A DNA stretch of 38,755 bases from a virus. The DNA is taken from IMG/VR virus record IMGVR_UViG_3300032607_001506, positions 1 to 38,755 of that record; one strand, 5' to 3'. Below, piece by piece: positions 21,898-30,849 of the stretch (positions are counted from its first letter, which is position 1; every line of letters starts with the position of its first letter). Position numbers and translations under genes: made by a program. The notes below the pieces were generated by a model that worked only from the letters and a program-made list of their open reading frames with translations, was not told the origin of the DNA and searched no databases.

Positions 21898-22551
21898 ATG
21901 ACAGAATCTAAAGTGAACTTATTCAAAGAAAATCTTTTTGAAATTCAAAAGCCAATTTCGAAATTTCTACAAGAAAATGAAGTATCTATTATAACAGCCC
22001 CACCAGGATGCGCTAAAGATTTTATTTGTATGTATACGGCATTACAGTATATGGTCTCTAAAGATTACGACAAAATTATTATTATGAAACCTATTGTAGA
22101 GGTTGGAAGGTCTATGGGATTTATGCCTGGAGAAGCAAAAGATAAAACAGAAGCTTACAGAAAATCCTTTGATGACATAATAAATTCAATATTAGGCTCC
22201 TCAGACTCCAATAGAGTAAAAGATCTTAAAAAGAAAATAACTTTCGAGGCAATTAATTTTATAAGAGGTAACACTTTTAAAAACTCAATTGTAATACTAT
22301 CTGAAGCTCAGAATTGTACTTTACACGAGCTAATATCGGTTGTAACTAGGTTAGACAAGACTAGTAAGATGTTTATAAATGGAGATTTAATGCAGTCAGA
22401 CATAGGATCAAGCACAGGATTAAAAAACCTTCTTACTATTGTAGAAAAAGTAGACGGCATAAAATCTATGACATTAGGAGATGAGTTCCAAACTAGGAAC
22501 CCTATGATAGTTAGATTAAATAAAGAGTATAGCAAATTCAGAGCACAATAA
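21898..22551 (+). CDS. PhoH-like ATPase with altered Walker motifs
   Basis: 217 aa. The PhoH signature region FIRGNTFKNSIVILSEAQN (121-139) and the downstream GDLMQSD and DEFQTRNPM fit PhoH-family P-loop proteins, which are common in phages and thought to act in RNA or nucleotide metabolism. The P-loop is APPGCAKD (34-41): the second Gly is Ala and the usual Ser/Thr after Lys is Asp. Walker B Asp is Ser135. ATP hydrolysis may therefore be weakened, or the family branch may use other residues. It is preceded by its own -7 box and a leader hairpin. Confidence 0.8.
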   Translation: MTESKVNLFKENLFEIQKPISKFLQENEVSIITAPPGCAKDFICMYTALQYMVSKDYDKIIIMKPIVEVGRSMGFMPGEAKDKTEAYRKSFDDIINSILGSSDSNRVKDLKKKITFEAINFIRGNTFKNSIVILSEAQNCTLHELISVVTRLDKTSKMFINGDLMQSDIGSSTGLKNLLTIVEKVDGIKSMTLGDEFQTRNPMIVRLNKEYSKFRAQ

Positions 22552-22567
22552 TTAAATATAAAAATAT

Positions 22568-22810
22568 ATGATATTCGACTACAATCAAATAACTGGACTA
22601 GTTTATACTAGCCCAACTGAAGTAAGCATAGTACTAGACTTGGATACTATACCTAAAATAGATACTGAAGAAGCAAAAGTAAAGTGGACAAGAATACAGC
22701 TTCGCGCAGGCCTGCCTATCATAGATTCAGAAATTAGTAAAATAGATAACGACTTCTTTTATCCAGTAATAAAAACTAATGGTAACCTAATTAATCATGA
22801 AGTATTCTAA
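22568..22810 (+). CDS. Hypothetical protein
   Basis: 80 aa, acidic, beta-prone, no motif recognised. It overlaps the following HNH gene by 14 nt, so translation is probably coupled. Confidence 0.6.
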   Translation: MIFDYNQITGLVYTSPTEVSIVLDLDTIPKIDTEEAKVKWTRIQLRAGLPIIDSEISKIDNDFFYPVIKTNGNLINHEVF

Positions 22811-23183
22811 GAAAGGACTCGAAAAAAGAAAAGCTGATAGAGAGGGCTACGCAGAGTTTTTTCAGAAGCACATACAAATTATCAAAAATAATAAATGTTT
22901 ATGCGAGGAGTGCGGAGATAAGCTTATAGGGCACGTCAGTGAAATAGCTCACGTCCTTCCTAAATCTTACTTCAAGTCTTTAGCTACTAACGATGATAAC
23001 GTTATCTATTTATGTGGGATGTACACTTTAAGTCAGTGCCACACTAATTTTGACAATCAGCCAGTAGAAAAAGTAAAGCAAATGATAATATATCCGAAAG
23101 TTATGCGTATATTTGCAGAGCTTGAGAGTACAATAACTGAAAAAATTACATACAAGCACTACGAAAAATATGGCGAATCTTAA
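22797..23183 (+). CDS. HNH nuclease-like protein
   Basis: 128 aa. A zinc-binding pair C36-x2-C39 (CEEC) and C73/C81 (YLC, QCHTNFD) frame an HNH-like core, with His52 in EIAHVLPKS, Asn68 in DDNVIYLC and His82. It sits inside the replication operon, overlapping both neighbours by 14 nt, which suggests a recombination or repair endonuclease (Holliday-junction or single-strand nuclease type) rather than a mobile element. The exact substrate is unknown. Confidence 0.7.
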   Translation: MKYSKKGLEKRKADREGYAEFFQKHIQIIKNNKCLCEECGDKLIGHVSEIAHVLPKSYFKSLATNDDNVIYLCGMYTLSQCHTNFDNQPVEKVKQMIIYPKVMRIFAELESTITEKITYKHYEKYGES

Positions 23184-24153
23184 AGATGTTTTAGCAAAAT
23201 TAAACAAAGGTAAAAAGGACGAAGACCAAGCAAGGGTAGCCTCCAAACAACCTATTGGTTATTACAAAAAGACTACCACTGGAACTGGGAGCCCTACCTT
23301 AGATATGATTACTAATGGCGGTTACACGCGAGGTGGTTACAACTCTATTATAGCTCCAGGGGGCACTGGCAAATCTTCGCTAGCTCTTATAGCTATACGC
23401 GAGGAACAAAAGTCTTCTGGAAAGTACGGCGTGTATCACGACGGAGAAGGTACCTTAGACGACTCTTATGTTGAAAGAATGGGAGTCGATAAAGATAAAC
23501 TTATTATTATTAGAGGTAGAAACCTAGAAGAGATGCTTGATACCATAGAAGCTTACTCTACAGCTGATGACGTAGGTATAATTGTTCTAGACTCTATCCC
23601 TATTTACATTGCTACCTCAGTAGAGGAAAAATCTGCAGGAGAAAATTCTATGGCTGCAGAGGCTAGAAGATACACTCAGCGGATGCCTATTATAGAAGCT
23701 AATTGTTTGGCCCGTAGAACTACTCTGCTAGGCTTAACTAGCTTTAAAGAAGACCCAGGATCTATGGGAGACCCTAGATACTTACCAAGGGGTAACTGGC
23801 AAAAAACTATGGGTAACTTAATGATAAGCCTTACCAAAAAAGACTTAATCATAGAAGACGGTAAAAACGTAGGTCACGTAATAGATGTCAGAGTTCTTAA
23901 AAGTAAGATCACGTCTTACAACCCAAAAGAAATTTTTAAAATTAACTTTTACTACGATTCAGGTTTTAATTATTATGATGAGTACTCAACTGTTCTTATA
24001 CAAGAAGGTATTGTACGCCAAGGCGGTGCTTGGTTCTCTTTTCCAAATAGGGATGCTGTAGAAGTAAAGTTAAACGGTAAAAAAGCTGTCGTAACTTACA
24101 TGAAAGAAAATCAAGAAGACTTTAAATATTTAATGGCATTATTAGATGAATAG
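23170..24153 (+). CDS. RecA/UvsX-family recombinase
   Basis: 327 aa. Walker A PGGTGKSS (63-70), a catalytic Glu in HDGEGTLDD (about 93) and Walker B IIVLDSI (137-143) define the RecA core ATPase. The following region contains RRTTLLGLTSFKED, where RecA has its L2 loop. It would form filaments on ssDNA and promote strand exchange in phage recombination-dependent replication. Slightly shorter than bacterial RecA (about 350 aa), with no extended C-terminal domain, as in phage versions. It overlaps the next gene by 8 nt. Confidence 0.88.
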   Translation: MANLKDVLAKLNKGKKDEDQARVASKQPIGYYKKTTTGTGSPTLDMITNGGYTRGGYNSIIAPGGTGKSSLALIAIREEQKSSGKYGVYHDGEGTLDDSYVERMGVDKDKLIIIRGRNLEEMLDTIEAYSTADDVGIIVLDSIPIYIATSVEEKSAGENSMAAEARRYTQRMPIIEANCLARRTTLLGLTSFKEDPGSMGDPRYLPRGNWQKTMGNLMISLTKKDLIIEDGKNVGHVIDVRVLKSKITSYNPKEIFKINFYYDSGFNYYDEYSTVLIQEGIVRQGGAWFSFPNRDAVEVKLNGKKAVVTYMKENQEDFKYLMALLDE

Positions 24154-24592
24154 AGAACTTATAGATATAATAGAAGATTTTGAGGACAATAGAATATCGT
24201 TCTCACAATTCAGAAAAGTAGGGGAACTAAATAAACACACTCTAATAGAGTACCAAGCAAGGTTTGTAGATATAAAAGCAGAGCTTCGCCCGTACAAAGT
24301 AGAGATGATAAAAGAATGGACCCGTAGAGATGACAAGGCCGCAACAGCTATTAAATTTAGGATAGCCGTCGCGATTCACCAAGGGACATTTAAAGATGAA
24401 AAAGGAAAACTAATCTACGAAACTTGTTCTATAACTGCAGCAGAAAAATATGCCAGCGGTTGTGATAAGTACAAAGAATTTGTAGACCAAAGAGCTTTTT
24501 ACAAAGAGAGTATGACTAATGTAACCGATCTAAGAAATGATTGCGACAGTTTTGCAAATCTAATCAAGGACATTTTAAGGACAGTACAATAA
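24146..24592 (+). CDS. Hypothetical protein downstream of RecA
   Basis: 148 aa, helical and highly charged. It starts within the recA-like stop region. A recombination mediator or accessory role is suggested by position only; no known fold is readable. Confidence 0.6.
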   Translation: MNRELIDIIEDFEDNRISFSQFRKVGELNKHTLIEYQARFVDIKAELRPYKVEMIKEWTRRDDKAATAIKFRIAVAIHQGTFKDEKGKLIYETCSITAAEKYASGCDKYKEFVDQRAFYKESMTNVTDLRNDCDSFANLIKDILRTVQ

Positions 24593-24593
24593 T

Positions 24594-25451
24594 ATGGAAA
24601 ACCAAGGAGTATGCCAGACACCAGCGAGTGAGCTGAGAGAAGAAAAAAAGAGAGAAAAAATAAACTTTAAGTTTAAAACAAGATTTGGAGAACAAGTAGA
24701 AGATAGATCTTGGTGCAATATTTATTTTAATCGATCGTACTTTAAATTTGAAATATCACCCTTTTCTTACTTTGATCCGAGGCCAAGGATATTAACCAAC
24801 ATCACATCTCTAATAGTTATAGCCGTATTGCTTTTTAGCTTATTAACACTTAGCATAGGTTGGGCCCACTTACTATTATTGCCATTTTTATTTTTTGGAT
24901 GGGGCGACATATATTTAAAGTTACCTTTTGATACAGGTAAAGACCAGTCCGAGCACCCGTCTTATGGTTTTTATGTCTACCACATAGACCCCGTTCCTGG
25001 AAAACTAAATATCCCTAGCTGTGTAATCTGGCAGTGGGGTAATTACAACTCTTACGATTTTCCTTGGGCATACACTTGGGTGCGCAGTTCAGTTTTACTA
25101 AAAAACGATACTTGGGAGCACGAGATTAAAGGCGATAGAAAAGATTTTTATGAAGACAAGTGGAAAGATATACAATACAGAATTGACTATTTGTTTTTCG
25201 ATAAATCAGACGAAACTTTGATCCCGACTAAAGTATACGTAGAGGAACGAGAATGGAGAGCACATTGGCTTAAATGGACAAGTTTGTTCTCACTAGTAAG
25301 AAGAACAATAGACGTAGACTTCTCTAAAGAAGTAGGCTCAAGAAAAGGAAGCTGGAAAGGCGGCACTGTAGGGTGCGGCTATAATATGAAAAAAGGAGAG
25401 ACCGCCCTGGAGTGTATTAAAAGAATGCAAGAAGAAAGAGTATTTAGATAA
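24594..25451 (+). CDS. Conserved-type phage membrane protein
   Basis: 285 aa. Two adjacent hydrophobic segments (about 63-80 and 84-100; for example TSLIVIAVLLFSLLTLSIGW) anchor it in the inner membrane. Trp/Tyr-rich soluble parts lie on both sides and the C-terminus has SRKGSWKGGTVGCGY. Similar two-TM proteins with an SRKGSWKGG motif occur in many phages without a known role. It begins 1 nt after the preceding stop. Confidence 0.7.
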   Translation: MENQGVCQTPASELREEKKREKINFKFKTRFGEQVEDRSWCNIYFNRSYFKFEISPFSYFDPRPRILTNITSLIVIAVLLFSLLTLSIGWAHLLLLPFLFFGWGDIYLKLPFDTGKDQSEHPSYGFYVYHIDPVPGKLNIPSCVIWQWGNYNSYDFPWAYTWVRSSVLLKNDTWEHEIKGDRKDFYEDKWKDIQYRIDYLFFDKSDETLIPTKVYVEEREWRAHWLKWTSLFSLVRRTIDVDFSKEVGSRKGSWKGGTVGCGYNMKKGETALECIKRMQEERVFR

Positions 25452-25462
25452 ACAATAAAACT

Positions 25463-25960
25463 ATGAGTTGGATTTACGAAGGACAAACAATAGAGAAAAT
25501 AGAAGACTTACCAAAAGAAGAACAAGAAGCTTTTGGTTTTATATACTGCATAGTATTAGCCCACAAGGGTAAATCTTACGAGTACTACGGCAAGAAGAAC
25601 TTTTTCTCTGTACAATCTAAAAGGGCATCCGCAAAACAATTGAACCTGCTAGGAAAATCTGCTTTTAGAAGAAAGAAACAAAAAATCGGAAAAGAAAAAG
25701 GTGCTTGGTATTACTATCAAGTTGTTAAAACAGAAATGAAGTGGCAAGAGTACAATAGCTCTTCTAAAGAAGTTATTGCAATGATAAAAGACGGAGCACA
25801 GGCCACCAAGTACATAGTTCAAATAGTACACGAGGAAAATATGATGAATTACTTCGAATGTAAACATCAATTCTGCAGCGGCGTGCTAGAAGAAGAAAGA
25901 TTTTTAAACGGGAATATACTAGGTAGATTTCACAAAGCAAACGTAATTAATAAAAAATAA
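25463..25960 (+). CDS. SegE-like GIY-YIG endonuclease
   Basis: 165 aa. GFIYCI (25-30) and YEYYGKKNF (38-46) match the GIY...YxGKK core of the SegE-like subgroup, followed by a Lys-rich segment and a conserved Glu in ECKHQFCSGV. These are usually free-standing homing endonucleases. Here it is embedded in the replication operon with 1-11 nt spacings, so it may have been co-opted. Confidence 0.75.
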   Translation: MSWIYEGQTIEKIEDLPKEEQEAFGFIYCIVLAHKGKSYEYYGKKNFFSVQSKRASAKQLNLLGKSAFRRKKQKIGKEKGAWYYYQVVKTEMKWQEYNSSSKEVIAMIKDGAQATKYIVQIVHEENMMNYFECKHQFCSGVLEEERFLNGNILGRFHKANVINKK

Positions 25961-25961
25961 T

Positions 25962-26405
25962 ATGGATATTTGCATTGATTTTGACGGTACTTGTACCACG
26001 CACGAGTACCCAAACATAGGAATAGAAATAGGGGCTGCCGAGGTTTTACTTAAGTTAACAAAAAAAGGACATAACCTTATTTTATTTACTATGAGATCCG
26101 AAGACCGACTTAAAGAGGCTTATGAATGGTTTAGTATAAATAAAATACCTGTTTATGGAGTTCAAGCAAATCCTACACAAATAATGTGGACCAGGTCTCC
26201 GAAAGCTTTTGGGCATTTGTATATAGATGACGCAGCTTTAGGATGCCCGCTTACAAGAGAGAGAATAAAACTTAAAGAAGACACAGTTGCCTATTTTACC
26301 CACTGTGACGTAGAGGAAGGATTAGATAGGTATCACAAACCAAAAAGAGATTATGTCGACTGGAAGAAAATAGAAGAATTACTAATTGAAAAACAAATTT
26401 TATAA
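25962..26405 (+). CDS. HAD-family hydrolase
   Basis: 147 aa. Motif I is DFDGT (6-10), motif II is the Thr of LFTMRS, and motif IV is LYIDDAALG with paired Asp. This is a small phosphatase of the type often found near nucleotide or polynucleotide metabolism genes in phages. The substrate cannot be read from sequence. Its stop overlaps the next start by 1 nt. Confidence 0.78.
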   Translation: MDICIDFDGTCTTHEYPNIGIEIGAAEVLLKLTKKGHNLILFTMRSEDRLKEAYEWFSINKIPVYGVQANPTQIMWTRSPKAFGHLYIDDAALGCPLTRERIKLKEDTVAYFTHCDVEEGLDRYHKPKRDYVDWKKIEELLIEKQIL

Positions 26406-26764
26406 TGATAAAACTTACAGCGTTACATTACAAAGTAAAAATAGAAGCCCTAGAAAGATATCACAATATTGCGGAGCATAATCAAGGGCTAATGTTTGCA
26501 TATGAGAGTGAGTTAGAAAAAGCCAGGGATTTAGATGGGGAATACCCTGCAAAACCTTTTATAGAACCATTCGAGTTTATAGACGACGATTACATAGTTA
26601 CAGAAAAAAGACTTAGGCTTAGAAAAAAAGACATTATACTCTATAAAGAAAATGTCGACAACATTGTAGAAGTTATGGTCTTAGAAGAACTGTCTTATAC
26701 AGTAAAAGAAACTATAGAACAAATAGATAATTTTTTTGAAGATAATTTGCATAGTTTGGAATAA
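26405..26764 (+). CDS. Hypothetical protein
   Basis: 119 aa, acidic and helical (KRLRLRKKDIILYKENVDN). Coupled to the HAD gene by a 1-nt overlap. The promoter of the SSB-like gene begins inside its last codons. Confidence 0.6.
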   Translation: MIKLTALHYKVKIEALERYHNIAEHNQGLMFAYESELEKARDLDGEYPAKPFIEPFEFIDDDYIVTEKRLRLRKKDIILYKENVDNIVEVMVLEELSYTVKETIEQIDNFFEDNLHSLE

Positions 26765-26777
26765 AGAACTATATTTG
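26747..26777 (+). promoter_or_regulatory. Promoter of SSB-like gene
   Basis: TTG (26747-26749), exactly 20 nt, TATATTTG (26770-26777), 28 nt before the ATG. Confidence 0.75.
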
Positions 26778-26805
26778 CATATAAATAATAATTAAAAAAT
26801 AGAAA

Positions 26806-27537
26806 ATGGCAGCAAACAATGGCGGAAGTGATTCCACAGGAAAAAAATTTTATTACAATATATCTTATGGTATGTTATGTGCAAACGGAAAAGACGTGCC
26901 AGAAGGCTACGAAAAAATATCGTTAGCAGACCTAAAGTCTCGTAGGACTAAAAATGAAAATGTCGATTTGAGAAACAAGTATTACGATACTGAAAACGGA
27001 AAAGACTACCCGCTAAGAATTTTTTACACGGACATCTCAGGATTAATTGAGAGTGTTGAAAAAGATAAGTTTGCTAAAGGAACATCTTTAAAAATAACTT
27101 TGCATGATTCAGATGGAGACGAGAGTGTAATTAACACAGATTTTTACGGTAAAATTTGCGCAAATCTTCTTAATCGTTTACTAGGTGTAAACAGAGAAAA
27201 CGAATTAAATTTTAGACCGTACTCTATACCTACTGAATGGGACATTAACGGAGAAAAAATAAAAGGGTACAATGCAGGTATTTCTATTAAGGATGCAGGT
27301 GTAAAAACCGAAATGACTTTTAAGAAAGAAAACGGACTGCCTGATACGCAACAAGTGATTAATGCTAAAGGAGAGAGCGAAACATCTAGGGTAGCTCAAA
27401 TTGAGTTTCTTTGGGATAAAGTTCAGGTTAAATTTGCACAAGCCCAATCTCCTGCACAAGCGCAACCAGCTCCTCAACAAGCAGCTCCTCAACAAGCAGC
27501 GCCAAAAGCTGATAAAGTAGACGACTTACCTTTTTAA
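26806..27537 (+). CDS. Single-stranded DNA-binding protein (SSB-like)
   Basis: 243 aa. An N-terminal beta-rich core (about 14-205) leads to a Gln/Ala/Pro linker with QAQP and QQAAP repeats and an acidic tip DDLPF, the architecture of SSB proteins whose C-terminal tip recruits partners. The OB-fold itself is not provable by eye. It has a consensus promoter of its own, consistent with high expression, and lies among helicase, recombinase and nuclease genes. Confidence 0.72.
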   Translation: MAANNGGSDSTGKKFYYNISYGMLCANGKDVPEGYEKISLADLKSRRTKNENVDLRNKYYDTENGKDYPLRIFYTDISGLIESVEKDKFAKGTSLKITLHDSDGDESVINTDFYGKICANLLNRLLGVNRENELNFRPYSIPTEWDINGEKIKGYNAGISIKDAGVKTEMTFKKENGLPDTQQVINAKGESETSRVAQIEFLWDKVQVKFAQAQSPAQAQPAPQQAAPQQAAPKADKVDDLPF

Positions 27538-27547
27538 AAAATAAAAA

Positions 27548-27883
27548 ATGAACAACGAAATAGAATTAAAAGTAGAAAGATTTGTAGAATTATCTAAAAT
27601 ATTCTCTGATAAAGAGGGTGACATATTTACAGATCTTGAGATTAAAGGAGACAGTATAAATAACTCTTATATAACTTTAAACAACGGCCTAGGATTGAAT
27701 AATAATACGTATTATTCTAGTCCTACTTCTGTGCCAGAAAACGTAGTTAAGACTAAATCAGAAAACATACTGAAAGCTGCAAAAGAAAGAGCAGAAATGG
27801 CTGATAACTTTGATGAGTACAAAAAATTACAGAAATACTTATCAGAGTATTTTCAATCACTAAAAAATTTAAAAACAAAATAA
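27548..27883 (+). CDS. Hypothetical protein
   Basis: 111 aa, charged, with an Asn/Gly/Tyr-rich middle (NNGLGLNNNTYY) and a helical C-terminus. In operon with the SSB-like gene. No family recognised. Confidence 0.6.
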   Translation: MNNEIELKVERFVELSKIFSDKEGDIFTDLEIKGDSINNSYITLNNGLGLNNNTYYSSPTSVPENVVKTKSENILKAAKERAEMADNFDEYKKLQKYLSEYFQSLKNLKTK

Positions 27884-27891
27884 CAAAAATT

Positions 27892-28329
27892 ATGGCAAGC
27901 ACTAAAAAAACAAATTACGAAGATTTTACATTAGACCCTGAAAAAAACGTTCTAGTTCCGTTAACTCTTTATGCAGCAATGAACAATATGTTTCAAGAAG
28001 TAGAGAAACAACACTCTAAAAGAGTCAGATCAGATGTATATGCTTTTTATAGCAAGGCTACACACGACAAACTTAAAGATACAACCAGAAAAAAAATGGC
28101 GCCAGAAAAGCTAGAGGCGGAGTACTACGAAAACATTGATATGCAAGCTAGTATAGCTAACGTAAGAGTAGACAGAGACGAGCTTGGTAGTGCAGCAATT
28201 CAAATGCTAGGGGAATTACGAGGAGTTTTTCAAATGAACGTAGACAGTGGAAACGCAGTTTTAAGATCTGAGGTAGAAAACCCTAATCAAGGGGGGCCTG
28301 AGGCAGAAGTCCCTGAAATAATAGAATAA
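27892..28329 (+). CDS. Hypothetical protein
   Basis: 145 aa, helical, with an acidic Pro/Glu-rich end (EAEVPEIIE). Lies 8 nt after the preceding stop. Function unknown; an SSB- or replication-associated role is only positional. Confidence 0.6.
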   Translation: MASTKKTNYEDFTLDPEKNVLVPLTLYAAMNNMFQEVEKQHSKRVRSDVYAFYSKATHDKLKDTTRKKMAPEKLEAEYYENIDMQASIANVRVDRDELGSAAIQMLGELRGVFQMNVDSGNAVLRSEVENPNQGGPEAEVPEIIE

Positions 28330-28333
28330 CAAC

Positions 28334-28510
28334 ATGAAAGCTAAGAATGAATATGACGAGCTATTAGCTAACGGAGAGCTTCTGGAATTATATCCAGATC
28401 TCTCTGGTTCTTGGCAAAAGGATAAAAAAATATTTATTTCTACTTGGGAGCAAAACGTAGAGGCAATAAAAAATATTGATAAAAACTTTGACGAGGATGA
28501 GCAAATATAA
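28334..28510 (+). CDS. Small conserved-type phage protein
   Basis: 58 aa: a YDELLANGELLELYPDLSG start followed by SWQKDKKIF. It overlaps the GroES-like gene by 14 nt, a tight coupled arrangement. Small proteins with a pattern of short helix, then L-P-D-L-x-G-x-W-x-K-D, are frequent in phages; role unknown. Confidence 0.65.
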   Translation: MKAKNEYDELLANGELLELYPDLSGSWQKDKKIFISTWEQNVEAIKNIDKNFDEDEQI

Positions 28511-28787
28511 AACAGAAGAGCCTTGGCTTTATGTAGAGGTTACAAAGCCAACAACAGAAGAGATAGAGTCTTACTACTCTAAAAACGACGAGATGAAGAC
28601 CTCGGGTTCCGCTCAAGGCGCTATAAGTGTTTTTAAAAAAGTAGAGATAATACATACCTTCAGTAATAAAAAATACCCTATAGGATCTATTTGGATGATA
28701 GGGGAAGTCCCTGGAATAAAAATTAATTTTTTTGGGGAGAAATTAACAATGATACAAAAAACAAATTTATATGCAAGAATCAATTAG
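28497..28787 (+). CDS. GroES-like co-chaperonin (candidate)
   Basis: 96 aa from MSKYKTEEPW, close to the 97 aa of E. coli GroES. It shows LYVEVTKP (first strand), a polar flexible stretch (about 22-42) where GroES has its mobile loop, YPIGSIWMI matching the GroES VGDIVIF strand, and GIKINFFGEKLTMIQKTNLY matching the GroES pattern G-V-K-x4-D/N-x2-L-x-M-x4-I-x-A. It lies immediately before, and overlaps by 17 nt, the groEL-like gene. The call rests on this alignment by eye plus the gene pair. T4 gp31 is a precedent for divergent phage co-chaperonins. Confidence 0.55.
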   Translation: MSKYKTEEPWLYVEVTKPTTEEIESYYSKNDEMKTSGSAQGAISVFKKVEIIHTFSNKKYPIGSIWMIGEVPGIKINFFGEKLTMIQKTNLYARIN

Positions 28788-30336
28788 TTCTGGGAAACCA
28801 CTTAGAGATGCAATTAGAGAAACAGTGACTACTCTATCCGCAGCAGTTAAGAGTACACTAGGACCTTCTGGTACAAATGTTGGTGTTTTATCTGAAATTA
28901 TGTTACCTGTCATAGTAAACGATGGAGTTACTGTGGCTAAAAAAGTAAAGTTCAGCGATCCGTTAGCAAGTTACATTGCACATATTTTAAAAACAGTTTC
29001 TCAGAATACAGAGAACTTAGCAGGAGACGGTACAACTACAGCAACAACATTGGCTGAGGCAATTATTCTTAACGGGATTAAAAATATTGAAGCGGGGTTT
29101 TCCCAAATTGATATTGTAAAAGGAATAAGAAAAGCCACCTTGATGGTATTGAAAGACATAGAAAAACACGTTACCTCCCTAAGCGAAAACAAAGATATAC
29201 TTTTACAAGTCGCGTCTATTTCTGCCAATAATGACTCGGAATTGGGTAAGCTAATTTCAGATGCATTTTTAAAAGTAGGTGCGGATGGATTAATAGAAGT
29301 AAAGGATAGTACTACAGACGAGAACTACGTAGAAACTGTAGATGGCATGAAATACCAAGCTGGTTACGAATCGCATATGTTTATCAATACAAACAACAGC
29401 ACTGTACTACTAGAGGACTGCTCTATTTTAATTTACGAAGGAAAACTAAAAACAATTGAGCCTATCATTGATATGCTTAAAGAAACTAAGAACACTGACT
29501 CTACGATATTAATTATCGCAGATGATTACGGACCAGAGGCGCTAAACGATCTAGCCAGTAACAAAGTTCAGTACCAATTAAAAGTATGCGCAGTAAGGTC
29601 TCCAGGATATGGCACCGTAAAGGAACAAAATCTAGAAGACTTAGCTTTAGTGACTGGGGCAACAATAATCTCAAAAAGATTAGGGTCAGACATTGAAGAC
29701 TACAATAGTTCAATGAAAGGGTTTGCTTCTGTTGTAAAAGTAACCTCTGATTCTTTCACAATTATTAAGGAAGACACAGACAGAGCTAAGATCGAGCTAA
29801 AGATAACAGAGTTAAAACAAGATTTAAAATTAGAGGTAGTCCAGACTATAAAAGCAGAGATTTCTGAAAGAATAGCAAAACTGTCTAACGGTATTGCAGT
29901 GATGTACGTAGCAGGATCTTCTCCTATAGAAATAGCAGAAAGAAAGTTTCGTATAGAGGATGCAATTAACGCCACTAGAGCAGCTATGGAAGAAGGAGTG
30001 GTGCCTGGAGGTGGTGTAACATTACTTAAAATTGCTAAGTCACTTGAGACTCCTGATTTTAAAAATAGAGGAGAGCAGATTGGATTCGAGATACTTCTTA
30101 AAGCATTAGAAGCTCCGATCGAGACAATATGTACAAACGCAGGAGCTAATGGAGCAGTAGTTATAAAAGAAGTACTCTCAGGAGACTTTAATTATGGATA
30201 CGATGCCAAGCTTGACGAGTACAAAGATATGGTAACTGCAGGAATACTGGATCCCACAAAAGTAACAAAAGCCGCGTTGGTAAATGCATCTTCTGTATCT
30301 CAAATGATACTTAGCATGGACCACGTATTATATTAA
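28771..30336 (+). CDS. groEL: Phage-encoded GroEL chaperonin
   Basis: 521 aa. LGPSGTNV (30-37), NDGVTVAK (50-57), the ATP motif GDGTTTAT (85-92), the apical ILIIADDYGPEAL and VRSPGYG regions, and IEDAINATRAAMEEGVVPGGG near 400 match GroEL throughout, including the catalytic Asp of IEDAINATR. It lacks the C-terminal GGM repeat tail and ends at MDHVLY, so it is about 27 residues shorter than E. coli GroEL. It should form a folding chamber for phage proteins, presumably with the upstream GroES-like partner. A strong terminator follows. Confidence 0.93.
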   Translation: MQESISSGKPLRDAIRETVTTLSAAVKSTLGPSGTNVGVLSEIMLPVIVNDGVTVAKKVKFSDPLASYIAHILKTVSQNTENLAGDGTTTATTLAEAIILNGIKNIEAGFSQIDIVKGIRKATLMVLKDIEKHVTSLSENKDILLQVASISANNDSELGKLISDAFLKVGADGLIEVKDSTTDENYVETVDGMKYQAGYESHMFINTNNSTVLLEDCSILIYEGKLKTIEPIIDMLKETKNTDSTILIIADDYGPEALNDLASNKVQYQLKVCAVRSPGYGTVKEQNLEDLALVTGATIISKRLGSDIEDYNSSMKGFASVVKVTSDSFTIIKEDTDRAKIELKITELKQDLKLEVVQTIKAEISERIAKLSNGIAVMYVAGSSPIEIAERKFRIEDAINATRAAMEEGVVPGGGVTLLKIAKSLETPDFKNRGEQIGFEILLKALEAPIETICTNAGANGAVVIKEVLSGDFNYGYDAKLDEYKDMVTAGILDPTKVTKAALVNASSVSQMILSMDHVLY

Positions 30337-30364
30337 CATTTTTATTTTATTTATTTATTTTTAT

Positions 30365-30400
30365 GTCCCTTGTTTATTAAATTAGATAAGGGGCTTTTTT
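30365..30400 (+). terminator. Intrinsic terminator after groEL
   Basis: GTCCCTT / AAGGGGC with a 16-nt loop followed by T6. Confidence 0.75.
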
Positions 30401-30420
30401 AAATTAAACACTATAACGTT

Positions 30421-30684
30421 ATGACACTATTAAAGTTATCCGCATTTGCACTGGTATTTTTTAGTTTATTATACACAGCGCTTAATAAAGCAAGACAAAG
30501 AGAAAGTAAAGAGCTAGCAGCTATGAAAAAATGCCACAGAGATACTCTAAACGAATTGAAGAGTAACCTGGCAGACGCAACTCGAAACAAGTTAGATAAA
30601 GATATGAATAGCATGGTATCCGTAAAAGAGATATGCCTGCTTAAAAAAATAATAAAGAAGCTAGAGAGATGGGAGAGTTTCTAA
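30421..30684 (+). CDS. Small membrane protein with coiled coil (spanin-like?)
   Basis: 87 aa. An N-terminal hydrophobic segment (3-20, LLKLSAFALVFFSLLYTA) is followed by a charged heptad-like helix. This type II membrane plus coiled-coil design is that of inner-membrane spanins. The next gene overlaps it by 16 nt, also reminiscent of Rz/Rz1, but that product lacks a lipobox. Lysis role is speculative. Confidence 0.55.
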   Translation: MTLLKLSAFALVFFSLLYTALNKARQRESKELAAMKKCHRDTLNELKSNLADATRNKLDKDMNSMVSVKEICLLKKIIKKLERWESF

Positions 30685-30812
30685 ATAATATTATAAGCAT
30701 CACGGCAAATATCTTATTAGGAATACCAGGCGAGTCTGTAGAGCACATACTATTTAGATTAGCCCTAGCATTTTCAGTAGCCAAGAAAAGCATAGCCGCA
30801 AAGTTGCGGTGA
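30669..30812 (+). CDS. Small hydrophobic protein
   Basis: 47 aa (MGEFLNNIISITANILLG to KKSIAAKLR): amphipathic or hydrophobic N-terminal half and a basic end. It overlaps the preceding gene by 16 nt. Could be a holin-like or membrane partner; not assignable. Confidence 0.5.
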   Translation: MGEFLNNIISITANILLGIPGESVEHILFRLALAFSVAKKSIAAKLR

Positions 30813-30849
30813 TAATCGCCGCAAATACAAATATTATTAAAAAATAAAA

